Below are positions 27,319-33,425 of a stretch of DNA of 33,467 nt, one piece after another. Below the pieces are notes generated by a model. The model did not search any database and was not told the DNA's origin. It saw only the letters and a program-made list of their open reading frames with translations. Positions within the stretch are counted from its first letter, which is position 1; the number at the start of each line of letters is the position of its first letter. A program made the translations under genes and the position numbers. Source of the DNA: a virus; the IMG/VR virus record IMGVR_UViG_3300030060_006720, positions 2,256 through 35,722 of that record. One strand, given 5' to 3'.

Positions 27319-27758
27319 TATCTATCTTTGTCTTTAATCATATCATCAATAGCTTTATTATAAACTTTATCAGTGTATGATTTGTTATTATAGAATATAC
27401 TTCTGTCTGATATAGGTAAATCTTCTTCGCCTAATAATATTCTATATATTCTACTTATTAATTGGCTGCACTTAAATGAAGTTTTATATACGCTATATTT
27501 TATCGTCGTGCGATTTCTATGTCTCCAAACTTCTATCCAGCCTTGCTTTCTTAGACGCTCCCACCTCTCTTTATCCCAAGAGTATGTATATGTACCGTCT
27601 ATAAATTCTTGTCTTGTAAACCGATCTTTACAATCTAAATAAATTAGTAATTCAAGATCAGCGTCTTTTAATCCGTAAGTCTTACAGGCCCATTTTCTAA
27701 CGAGCCTGTAATACTTAAAGATTTGTAATTCACGTAAATCGTGAGAAGTTAACCTCAT
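27318..27758 (-). CDS. Winged-helix DNA-binding-like protein, 146 aa
   Basis: The helices around LRELQIFKYYRLVRKWACKT and the pair ADLELLIYLDCKDRFTRQEF, then WDKERWERLRKQGWIEVWRH and RNRTTIKYSVYKTSFK, read as helix, helix-turn-helix and a wing, the layout of MarR-like winged helices. The recognition helix would be near residues 62-75 and the wing near 77-92. The C-terminal part is helical (CSQLISRIYRILLGEEDLP). I recall close relatives in marine phages, annotated hypothetical. It may regulate the leftward genes or bind DNA in the head. It overlaps the HExxH gene as TAATG. Confidence 0.65.
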   Translation of the reverse strand: MRLTSHDLRELQIFKYYRLVRKWACKTYGLKDADLELLIYLDCKDRFTRQEFIDGTYTYSWDKERWERLRKQGWIEVWRHRNRTTIKYSVYKTSFKCSQLISRIYRILLGEEDLPISDRSIFYNNKSYTDKVYNKAIDDMIKDKDR

Positions 27759-27764
27759 TCAAGA

Positions 27765-28178
27765 TTAGTCAACTACGTTCATTGTTACTTGGTGTATTCC
27801 AGTAATACCTGTAATACCTGTACCAGTAACTCCGTCAAAAACAACGATCATGCCAGATTTGTGAGGCTTGTCGTTAATTTTATCTACTAATTCTTGGTAA
27901 AGATTTTTAAAGTCAAAGTCTCCAGAAGTTACATCAAACACGATGTGATCAGGTCTGTCATTTCCAGCTGCGGCTGGATCACCTCCTCCAGGTATTCTAG
28001 CTGGTTTGAAGAAGATTGTAAATCTATCGTCATCGTCTGTTATGTTACCTTCCGGGTCAACCGCATCACCTGCGGTAATTCCCATTATAGATGAAACTGG
28101 GTAGATTACAGATCCTGAAGTCTCGTCTTGATCAGCTGATACAGCTGTTGCTCCTCTAAAATAAAGAAATTTTTCCAT
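27765..28178 (-). CDS. Putative virion protein, 137 aa, possible paralogue of the 140-aa gene
   Basis: All-beta style protein with a Gly/Asp-rich middle (ARIPGGGDPAAAGNDRPDHI), one helix (FKNLYQELVDKIN) and a final strand (GIHQVTMNVVD). The layout of strand, helix, S-G-x-x-x-V strand and terminal strand is also found in the 140-aa protein encoded just upstream, though identity is low. The leader at 28179-28240 looks like that of the 140-aa gene. Function unknown. Small beta proteins near the head genes are often decoration proteins. Confidence 0.65.
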   Translation of the reverse strand: MEKFLYFRGATAVSADQDETSGSVIYPVSSIMGITAGDAVDPEGNITDDDDRFTIFFKPARIPGGGDPAAAGNDRPDHIVFDVTSGDFDFKNLYQELVDKINDKPHKSGMIVVFDGVTGTGITGITGIHQVTMNVVD

Positions 28179-28240
28179 TTTTAAAATTTTTTAATAATTA
28201 ATAATTTGTTGTTTATGATTCCTGGTTTATGGGTTATGGA
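28179..28240 (-). promoter_or_regulatory. Leader of the 137-aa gene, CATAA-repeat type
   Basis: On the minus strand, right after the TAA stop, the leader carries repeats of the kind CATAACC and CATAAACC, then turns A/T-rich and ends in AAATTTTAAAAATG. The gap before the 140-aa gene has the same plan. It may be a translation enhancer for a strongly expressed gene; no terminator or clear promoter box is visible. Confidence 0.4.
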
Positions 28241-28663
28241 TTATCCTGCGTCAGGCGTGTCGTAAGTTATAGTAACTCTTGCTATATGTTCTGAGCATGT
28301 AGCTTCTCTACTATTACTTGCTATTGATATACTTGCTGATCCATCTTGACTAGGATCACCAATGGTTACAAAGCCTTCACCAGATCTAGCCGCTTGCCAT
28401 ACTGCAGCTAATATGTCTTTACATACTTCTTTTTGTTTGTTAGCAGCAATAAGAAGTGTTATTTTATCAGGAATTGTTGTAGCTGCGGTTGAGGCAGATG
28501 CTCTAAGGTTATCAAATAATAATGATAGAGCTGTTGTGCTACCACTAGCGGCAAACTCAAACCCTCTAAATTTTTTCCAAGGTACACAATAAGCTGTATC
28601 TGCTGTGTCAAACAAGCCGTCTGAAAAAGAAGATGCGTATATTACTACTTCGTCTACATTCAT
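28241..28663 (-). CDS. Putative virion protein, 140 aa, possible paralogue of the 137-aa gene
   Basis: Starts MNVDEVVIYASSFSDGLFDT and has a Ser/Ala/Thr-rich surface style, a central helix (VCKDILAAVWQAARSGEGFV) and a closing strand (EHIARVTITYDTPDAG). It looks like a small alpha/beta virion or decoration protein with no catalytic motif. It follows groES after a 60-base leader and precedes its possible paralogue by 62 bases. Function unknown. Confidence 0.65.
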   Translation of the reverse strand: MNVDEVVIYASSFSDGLFDTADTAYCVPWKKFRGFEFAASGSTTALSLLFDNLRASASTAATTIPDKITLLIAANKQKEVCKDILAAVWQAARSGEGFVTIGDPSQDGSASISIASNSREATCSEHIARVTITYDTPDAG

Positions 28664-28723
28664 AGTTTTAAATTTTTATTGTTAATATTTATGTTTTATG
28701 TTTTTAGGTTGTTGGATTATGGT
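28664..28723 (-). promoter_or_regulatory. Leader of the 140-aa gene, CATAA-repeat type
   Basis: Directly after the groES stop the minus strand reads ACCATAATCC, then several ACATAAA-type units, then AAAAATTTAAAACTATG. It parallels the 28179-28240 leader, and its final A-tract resembles that of the capsid gene. This suggests a duplicated leader and gene, or a shared expression signal. Confidence 0.4.
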
Positions 28724-28981
28724 TTAATCTACTAATACAATATCACGTGCTTTTATTACAAAATAAAATTTATCTTTGTATTCTATACCATGACCAGCGT
28801 GTTTATCATACCACACTACGTCTCCTTCTTTTAAAAACTCAACTAGGTTACCGTAAGAAACAACTTCTGCTTTATAATATCTAAGATCTTCATTAGTCTC
28901 TTCTGTCATTATTAATCCAGACTGTTTCTTCTCTGTTTCTTTTATTTTATTTATTATTACAAAATCATTTACCGCCTTCAT
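28724..28981 (-). CDS. groES: GroES co-chaperonin
   Basis: An 85-aa GroES, slightly shorter than the bacterial 95-97 aa. Starting MKAVNDFVIINKI, it has the mobile loop with ETEKKQSGLIMTEETNED (the G-x-I-M tip contacts GroEL), then KAEVVSYGN, LKEGDVVWYD (the K-x-G-D-x-V strand) and the closing FYFVIKARDIVLVD. A roof loop is present but short. It starts 17 bases inside the end of groEL, so it is translated right after it. In bacteria groES comes first; here the order is reversed. It would form the lid for the phage GroEL, but could also act on the host chaperonin, as T4 gp31 does. The paired GroEL makes the first more likely. Confidence 0.93.
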   Translation of the reverse strand: MKAVNDFVIINKIKETEKKQSGLIMTEETNEDLRYYKAEVVSYGNLVEFLKEGDVVWYDKHAGHGIEYKDKFYFVIKARDIVLVD

Positions 28982-30530
28982 CTAATCTCATGTTTGATAT
29001 TACACAATCTGCAGAAATAATAGTAGATACGACACTAACTGCATTTTTTAGCGCCGACTTGGTAACAAGTACGGGGTCTATAATACCAGCTTCAACCATG
29101 TTAACTGGTTTTCCAGTAATAACATCTAAACCACAACCATCTTCTAACTCAGTATTAAACTCAATACCAGCATTATCTAATATAGTGTTGTAAGGAGAGG
29201 TTATAGCTTTTAGCAATAACTCTTCACCGACATTGTCGGTCGAAATTTTTTGAGATGCATTAAGTAACGCTATACCACCGCCGGGAACAATGCCTTCTTT
29301 CAGTGCCGCTTTAGTTGCATATATAGCGTCCTCAACACGATCTTTCTTTTCTTTGAGCTCTACTTTTGATCCAGCACCTACGTTTATAATACCAACACAA
29401 CCAGATAACATAGCTAAACGATCTTCTAACTTCTTTTTGATAAAACCGTTTTTTTCTTCAGCTATACGTTTGTGCACGTCATTAATACGCTCTTCAGCAA
29501 GCTGATACATGTCTTCTATTGTTATTACTGTATTATTGTCATCTGTTTCAGCGTAATCAGCTTCACCAAGATCTTCTGGCGATATAGCATCTAAATCATC
29601 ACCAAGCTCTTCGTTGAATAGCTTAGCACCTGTTAATATAGCTAAATCTTCACACGTGTCTTTTTTAGTAGGACCAAAACCTGGCAGATCAATAATATTA
29701 ATTTTAATATTACCTTTTACTTTGTTCATCAGAAGCGCCGACTTTACTTGTTGTGATACTGGTGCTACTATAAGTAAAGATCGGTTTTGTTTTATTACAT
29801 ACTCAAGTACACTTTGAATTTTACGTATGTTTGGTATTTCAGACATACATATAAGAACTAAAGGATTATCTAGCTCTGATTTTTGCTTGTCTGTGTTTGT
29901 AACAAAATGAGGTGATGTTAAACCACAGTCAAACTGTATGCCATCCACAGTCTCTACATAAGTTTCTTCTGTATTAGAAGATTCCATAAGTACAACACCG
30001 TCTTTACCTACAGCTGTATAAGCTTCAGATATTATGCTACCAAGCTTTGAATCATTGTTACAAGATATACTAGCTACATGAGAAAGCATATCATTATCGA
30101 CTTCTATCTTTATTGAGTCTAAATAATCTAATACTTTATCAGTACCTGACTGTAAACCTTGTTTTAATTCTCTAATAGTAGCCACATCCATAGAATTATA
30201 GACATGTGTAAGCAAAGCTTCTGCCAGGACGGTTGCTGTAGTAGTACCGTCACCGGCTTGCTTTACAGTATTGTTTGCGGCTTCTTTAATAAGTGTTGCT
30301 CCAATATTCTCAACAGGATCAAATAACACTACAGATTGTGCTACTGTAACTCCGTCTTTTGTAATAACTGGTTTACCACGACTATCTTCGTAGATAACAC
30401 ACTTACCAGAAGCGCCTAAAGTTGATTTTACTGCTTGCGCTAACTTATTAACGCCAGCAATTACCTTATTTTTGGCATTATCGCCAAAATTGAGATCTTT
30501 TACGATCTCACTAGGAAGATTATATTCCAT
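28965..30530 (-). CDS. groEL: GroEL chaperonin
   Basis: A full-length 521-aa GroEL. The ATP site is intact: STLGASGK at 37-43, ITKDGV with Asp59, GDGTTTATVLA with Asp94, and KDRVEDAIYATKAALKEG with Asp401, the hydrolytic Asp; VPGGGIAL lies at 415-422. The apical domain is recognisable (SPHFVTNTDKQKSELDNPLV, then PGFGPTKK at 283-290). The residue matching E. coli Tyr203 is His208, next to Phe209. The C-terminus ends NMRLDEGGK, so the usual GGM tail is missing. It is encoded with groES on the same leftward message and probably folds phage virion proteins that the host chaperonin handles poorly. There is no sign of frameshift or loss of function. Confidence 0.97.
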   Translation of the reverse strand: MEYNLPSEIVKDLNFGDNAKNKVIAGVNKLAQAVKSTLGASGKCVIYEDSRGKPVITKDGVTVAQSVVLFDPVENIGATLIKEAANNTVKQAGDGTTTATVLAEALLTHVYNSMDVATIRELKQGLQSGTDKVLDYLDSIKIEVDNDMLSHVASISCNNDSKLGSIISEAYTAVGKDGVVLMESSNTEETYVETVDGIQFDCGLTSPHFVTNTDKQKSELDNPLVLICMSEIPNIRKIQSVLEYVIKQNRSLLIVAPVSQQVKSALLMNKVKGNIKINIIDLPGFGPTKKDTCEDLAILTGAKLFNEELGDDLDAISPEDLGEADYAETDDNNTVITIEDMYQLAEERINDVHKRIAEEKNGFIKKKLEDRLAMLSGCVGIINVGAGSKVELKEKKDRVEDAIYATKAALKEGIVPGGGIALLNASQKISTDNVGEELLLKAITSPYNTILDNAGIEFNTELEDGCGLDVITGKPVNMVEAGIIDPVLVTKSALKNAVSVVSTIISADCVISNMRLDEGGK

Positions 30531-30556
30531 TTTAGTAAATTAAATTATAATATTGT

Positions 30557-30853
30557 TTATTTATCGAAAGTTTTTATAACTTTTGGGCCTTTTGTAGCCT
30601 CTAGTTTTTTAGCAAAGTGCTCAATTGAGCCGTCTATTGCTTTTTCCGCACCTTCAAGCGTTTCTCTACGCGTCACATCAGACCATTTTTCATCGTCTTG
30701 TGGATGTGATACTTCTGTTTGGTAATAACCGTTAGGCAGTTGGGTGATTCTCCAGTGACTTTTGTCAGCTAGATGCTCCCATTGAGCCTTGGTTTTGTCA
30801 TTTATTTGTGGATTACCGGTCCACGAACTTGTTTTGTAATACAAATACGTCAT
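30557..30853 (-). CDS. Hypothetical small protein, 98 aa
   Basis: A soluble charged protein starting MTYLYYKTSSWTGNPQINDK, with WRITQLPNGYYQTEVSHPQD, then W-S-D-V-T-R-R-E-T-L-E-G-A-E-K-A-I-D-G-S and a basic end. It looks like a small alpha/beta fold with a conserved-looking R-R-E-T and acidic helix. I recall related proteins in marine phages with no assigned role. It lies between groEL (26 bases) and the 256-aa gene, so chaperonin or assembly related roles are conceivable. No catalytic or membrane feature. Confidence 0.65.
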   Translation of the reverse strand: MTYLYYKTSSWTGNPQINDKTKAQWEHLADKSHWRITQLPNGYYQTEVSHPQDDEKWSDVTRRETLEGAEKAIDGSIEHFAKKLEATKGPKVIKTFDK

Positions 30854-30886
30854 TTTGGTTTTATTTAATGGTTAATAATTACTTGT

Positions 30887-31657
30887 TTATTTGCCTACGT
30901 TCTTTTTTCTACGAGTTGACGCAGTCTTTTTAGCTTGTGTAGGATTCATAGTTGCTTGGCTTATTTTCATAGCAGACTTTCTAGTATTAGTCTTAACTAT
31001 TTTTTTAGGTGACTCTTTCATCATCTTCATTGCAGCTTTCTCCAATTCCATTGCAGACTTTTTCATCATCATAGCTGATTTCTTCATTTGGTTTGGTGAA
31101 GGAGCTTGATTTTGTAACATCATCAAAGCTTGGTTATAACCCATATCGCCAGGATTATACTTTTGATGTAATTCACCTTGATTGTTATAAACCGCGATAC
31201 CCTCTCCAGTAGCAGCTTTTTTAGCTTTAGCTTTCTTAGGAGACTTCATATTGTTTGGAGAAGTACCACCTAATACAGTACCAACGCTTGCTGGAGTATA
31301 ATTTCTACGACCTCCTTCCGTTACAGGATTACCATCAACATCTACAGCCATAGGTTTTCTCATTTTAGCTCTACCTTGAGCGCCTGACATACCAGTTGAT
31401 GATCCTAATTTTTTAGGAGACTTCATTCCCATTGGTGATTCACCACCAGCGTCGATGTATGTTTGTTTTGCTGCGTTATATCCAGCGTCACCAGGAGCGT
31501 ATTTAGATACTTTACCACCTTTACCTGTTACAGTAATACCTGCTTTTGATGCAGACATTTTTGTATCATCGCTTGTTTTTACAGTGGTAGCTTTAAAAGC
31601 CCCCGGAAAATTTTTTTTCATTGGGCCTTCTTTGCCCGCTTTCATTTTAAATGCCAT
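30887..31657 (-). CDS. MAFKMK-group basic repeat protein, 256 aa
   Basis: Starts MAFKMKAGKEGPMKKNFPGA and is strongly Lys/Met/Ser/Ala-rich. Residues 40-85 and 153-190 are an internal duplication: each runs G-I-x-V through K-Y-x-P-G-D-x-G-Y-N-x-A to an S-P motif. S-P-K-K or similar motifs recur at 80, 139, 187 and 216. Residues 191-218 are three heptads (MKKSAMM, MKKSAME, LEKAAMK), an amphipathic Met-rich helix, and the end is basic (STRRKKNVGK). The composition suggests a DNA- or RNA-contacting protein, perhaps packed in the capsid like histone-like internal proteins. It opens with the same hexapeptide as two neighbours. No known family is recognised. Confidence 0.75.
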   Translation of the reverse strand: MAFKMKAGKEGPMKKNFPGAFKATTVKTSDDTKMSASKAGITVTGKGGKVSKYAPGDAGYNAAKQTYIDAGGESPMGMKSPKKLGSSTGMSGAQGRAKMRKPMAVDVDGNPVTEGGRRNYTPASVGTVLGGTSPNNMKSPKKAKAKKAATGEGIAVYNNQGELHQKYNPGDMGYNQALMMLQNQAPSPNQMKKSAMMMKKSAMELEKAAMKMMKESPKKIVKTNTRKSAMKISQATMNPTQAKKTASTRRKKNVGK

Positions 31658-31677
31658 TTTATAATTGTTTTAACTAG

Positions 31678-32283
31678 TTACTTTTTTTTTATACCCAACA
31701 TCTTTAATGCTGAACTTTGTTTTGCTTGATCTTTTTTTCTTTCGTCTTGATTCATAGAAGATATTTTAGATTCTTCTACTTGTTTAAGACTAGCTTTTAA
31801 GTCTTTTTCTTCTTTTTTAGTAAAAGGACCAGGAACCTCACTTTTTTTTCTACCTACATAAGGATTACCTTCATCTTCAAAAGGCTTATTACCACCTGGA
31901 GGTGTAGGTCTTAAAGCAGAGTGCTGAGGACCAGAAGGAATACTTTGAGGTTTTACAGGACTAATACTACTAGGAGAACTAGGTGTAGGTCTTACTGCTG
32001 TGTTACCGCTAGGACCGCCTAAAGTTTGAGGCTTTACGTTTGAAATCGTAGATGAGCTTGTTGATCCTGTAGAGCTTGGTGGTGTTGGATCTATACCAGT
32101 TTGAGAAGCTGTAGATGTTGGAGGACCTGAAGGAGTAGGATAAGTTATAATCTTATTAGGAGATTTATTGCCAAGCATTTCAAAATCTACTTTTGACAAT
32201 TTTCCATCTTTATTCATATCAATCTTTGATTGATTACCTACTAGCTCTTTAAAGCCAGAGAACTTTTTCATTTTAAAAGCCAT
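31678..32283 (-). CDS. MAFKMK-group protein with EF-hand and Pro-rich linker, 201 aa
   Basis: Starts MAFKMKKFSGFKELVGNQSK and continues with DMNKDGKLSKVDF at residues 22-34, a good EF-hand loop: Asp22, Asn24, Asp26, Gly27, Leu29 and acidic Asp33. Residues 41-150 are a Pro/Ser/Thr/Gly-rich flexible linker with a direct repeat: V-K-P-Q-(T/S) near 83 and 110, each followed by a (V/L)-R-P-T-P unit. The C-terminus is helical and Lys/Glu-rich (FTKKEEKDLKASLKQVEESK, ending LKMLGIKKK). No known family is recognised. Calcium binding by one EF-hand is possible, and the linker suggests a stretched or scaffolding role. It shares its first six residues with its neighbours. Confidence 0.75.
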   Translation of the reverse strand: MAFKMKKFSGFKELVGNQSKIDMNKDGKLSKVDFEMLGNKSPNKIITYPTPSGPPTSTASQTGIDPTPPSSTGSTSSSTISNVKPQTLGGPSGNTAVRPTPSSPSSISPVKPQSIPSGPQHSALRPTPPGGNKPFEDEGNPYVGRKKSEVPGPFTKKEEKDLKASLKQVEESKISSMNQDERKKDQAKQSSALKMLGIKKK

Positions 32284-32320
32284 AATATATATTTATCTAT
32301 GTTATAGTTATTACAGGTCG

Positions 32321-32578
32321 CTATTCGTTTTTAGTTCCGATGCCATCATTACCACGGTTAGCTTTAACAGATTTAAACTTACCGTCTTTGTGATCGTAGT
32401 CTTTACCACTAATATTAATACCTTTTTTCTTAGCAGATCTACGAAGAACTTGGTTTTCTGCTTTTTTAGATTTACGATCAGCTGTTTTAGCATAAGCAAG
32501 ATCTCTAGCTTCTTTAGCAGCTCTAGCTCCTACAGATAAGTCTTGTCGTTTTAAAGGTGATTTCATTTTGAACGCCAT
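32321..32578 (-). CDS. MAFKMK-group small basic protein, 85 aa
   Basis: Starts MAFKMKSPLKRQDLSVGARA, then a helical Ala/Lys/Arg-rich stretch and GINISGKDYDHKDGKFKSV with R-G-N-D-G near the end. The D-x-D-H-x-D-G-K pattern with the following N-R-G-N faintly recalls the core of small HNH-type domains, but the His pair is incomplete, so I do not call it a nuclease. High basicity suggests nucleic-acid binding. It is the first gene of the leftward block and carries S-P-x-K once (SPLK). The start is well placed 3' of the control region. Confidence 0.72.
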   Translation of the reverse strand: MAFKMKSPLKRQDLSVGARAAKEARDLAYAKTADRKSKKAENQVLRRSAKKKGINISGKDYDHKDGKFKSVKANRGNDGIGTKNE

Positions 32579-32639
32579 GATAATATAATTACATAGACAT
32601 AATAAACTTTACTCGTGACATAAGCCTGCTACTATATAT

Positions 32640-32680
32640 CTCTATACCCTATTGTCACTATCACAAATATAGGGGTAGAG
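32640..32680. repeat. Imperfect inverted repeat upstream of the leftward genes
   Basis: Arms CTCTATACCCTAT (32640-32652) and ATAGGGGTAGAG (32669-32680) are near-complementary with one inserted base pair and a 16-base spacer holding TGTCACTATCACAAAT. It overlaps the candidate leftward -7 box, so it could be an operator; a DNA hairpin at the switch point is another possibility. Confidence 0.6.
32664..32671 (-). promoter_or_regulatory. Candidate Bacteroidetes-type -7 box for the leftward block
   Basis: Minus strand TATATTTG matches the Bacteroidetes -7 consensus TAnnTTTG exactly. A TTTG-like -33 box at the usual spacing is not clear; the nearest TTG is about 28 bases upstream. The box lies about 86 bases before the 85-aa gene and overlaps the inverted repeat. 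It is a plausible but weak promoter call. Confidence 0.35.
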
Positions 32681-32817
32681 CGTCATATATACATATATAC
32701 AACATAGCGCCGAAACAAAAACGCAATTTTTTGCATAGGCCCCACCTCAACAATACGCATTTGCTACAAATTTTTTACGTTTTGCGTAGAATTTCTGCAA
32801 CTAATATTTGACAAAGC

Positions 32818-32856
32818 CGCCCGTAAGGGCGCCAGGGCGGGCCCGTGTGTATAGCA
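32818..32856. repeat. GC-rich hairpin element, copy 1
   Basis: A sharply GC-rich patch in an AT-rich setting: CGCCC, GTAA loop, GGGCG (32818-32831), then GCCAGG...CGG...and the tail GTGTATAGCA (32847-32856), five bases before promoter-like repeat copy 1. A similar element (GCCAGG, CGG, GTGTATAGCA) recurs at 33441-33464. It could be a terminator-like or promoter-linked hairpin module. Confidence 0.6.
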
Positions 32857-32860
32857 TTTT

Positions 32861-32901
32861 ACACAAACTTAGTACGACTGCATAAGATAATATAGTTGTA
32901 T
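32861..32901 (+). promoter_or_regulatory. Promoter-like 41-bp repeat, copy 1
   Basis: Opens ACACAAACTTAGTACGACT and continues with AAGATAATATAG. Aligned without gaps to copies 2 and 3 it shares ACACAAA, TAC and GATAATA. It stands 65 bases before copy 2 with no gene between them, so it may add to a tandem promoter or be an operator. Confidence 0.6.
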
Positions 32902-32925
32902 ATAATTTGTAAAGCAATAAGCTAA

Positions 32926-32966
32926 ACACAAACTTAATACTAACAACAAAGATAATACAACTGAAT
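32926..32966 (+). promoter_or_regulatory. Promoter-like 41-bp repeat, copy 2
   Basis: Opens ACACAAACTTAATACTAAC and continues with AAAGATAATACAACTGAAT. It ends 15 bases before the start of the 49-aa gene, the place expected for a promoter with a short leader. It is closest in its second half to copy 3 (ACAAAGATAATA and ACTGAAT are shared). Confidence 0.65.
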
Positions 32967-32981
32967 ATAAACTTAAATAAT

Positions 32982-33131
32982 ATGTTAAAAGAAATTACAT
33001 TTAAAATAGATGAAGACAATGACATCTATGAAATAACAATCAACAATGTAACTTATACACTTGATGATATATATGAATCAGAATACTCTGAACTATTTGA
33101 TGAACTAAATTTACTAATTGATAAATACTGA
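32982..33131 (+). CDS. Small acidic protein, 49 aa, first rightward gene
   Basis: A short open frame from ATG at 32982 to TGA at 33129-33131. The protein starts MLKEITFKIDEDNDIYEITI and ends NLLIDKY. It has 14 acidic and 3 basic residues, and its alternating pattern suggests a beta hairpin followed by an acidic helix. It is preceded by repeat copy 2 and followed by copy 3, so the repeats support it as a real gene though it is short. Early phage regions often encode small acidic host-takeover or DNA-mimic proteins; that role is only a guess. Confidence 0.6.
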   Translation: MLKEITFKIDEDNDIYEITINNVTYTLDDIYESEYSELFDELNLLIDKY

Positions 33132-33132
33132 A

Positions 33133-33173
33133 ACACAAAGTCAATACGACCAACAAAGATAATATAACTGAAT
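33133..33173 (+). promoter_or_regulatory. Promoter-like 41-bp repeat, copy 3
   Basis: Opens ACACAAAGTCAATACGACC and continues with AAAGATAATATAACTGAAT, starting one base after the 49-aa gene's stop. It ends 27 bases before the start of the 74-aa gene. Together with copies 1 and 2 it defines a consensus with AATACGAC and GATAATATA. Confidence 0.65.
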
Positions 33174-33200
33174 TAAATAACTAAATTAAATTAAATTATT

Positions 33201-33425
33201 ATGCAAACAAAAAGATTTGTAATGCGCAAGACGCTAATCGGAACTAACACAATTATTACATTCACAAACAAAAAAGGTGTTACATACACTTACGATCACG
33301 ATGCAGTTTACTCTGCTAATCAAGAAAAGCTAAACAACATGGAATGTTGGCATAAGTATGGTAACTATACTAACTCAAACAACTTACCAACTTGGGCTCG
33401 TGAGCATCAAGTAACAGCTGAGTAA
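33201..33425 (+). CDS. Small protein, 74 aa, second rightward gene
   Basis: Starts MQTKRFVMRKTLIGTNTIIT and has FTNKKGVTYTYDHDAVYSAN with a C-terminal WHKYGNYTNSNNLPTWARE. It looks like a small beta-sheet protein with a Tyr/Trp-rich end and no signal or membrane segment. I recall short marine-phage proteins with the T-N-K-K-G-x-T-Y-T-Y-D-H block, role unknown. It has its own upstream repeat (copy 3) and a hairpin spanning its stop codon. Probably an early protein. Confidence 0.7.
   Translation: MQTKRFVMRKTLIGTNTIITFTNKKGVTYTYDHDAVYSANQEKLNNMECWHKYGNYTNSNNLPTWAREHQVTAE

Larger units (their letters stand above)
32579..32981. promoter_or_regulatory. Divergent control region between leftward and rightward genes
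   Basis: 403 bases without a real gene separate the first leftward gene from the first rightward one. Seen here: an inverted repeat at 32640-32680, a TATATTTG box on the minus strand (32664-32671), an AT-repeat (TATATACATATATAC) at about 32686-32700, short inverted arms TACGCA and TGCGTA near 32755-32790, a GC-rich hairpin cluster (32818-32850) and two copies of the 41-bp promoter-like repeat. It is the likely switch between the early and late directions of transcription. Confidence 0.75.

Noticed and set aside
32808-32813. Perfect TTGACA, a sigma-70 -35 box
   Set aside because: No -10-like hexamer 16-18 bases downstream; the region there is GC-rich hairpin.
32801-33025. Minus-strand 74-aa open frame across the control region
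   Set aside because: It runs antisense through the promoter-like repeats and the start of the 49-aa gene; composition is low-complexity Ser/Leu/Val with no leader.
32861-33173. T7-type promoter
   Set aside because: Only TACGAC-type fragments match; the CACTATAGGG part is missing in all copies, so it is not called as a T7 promoter.
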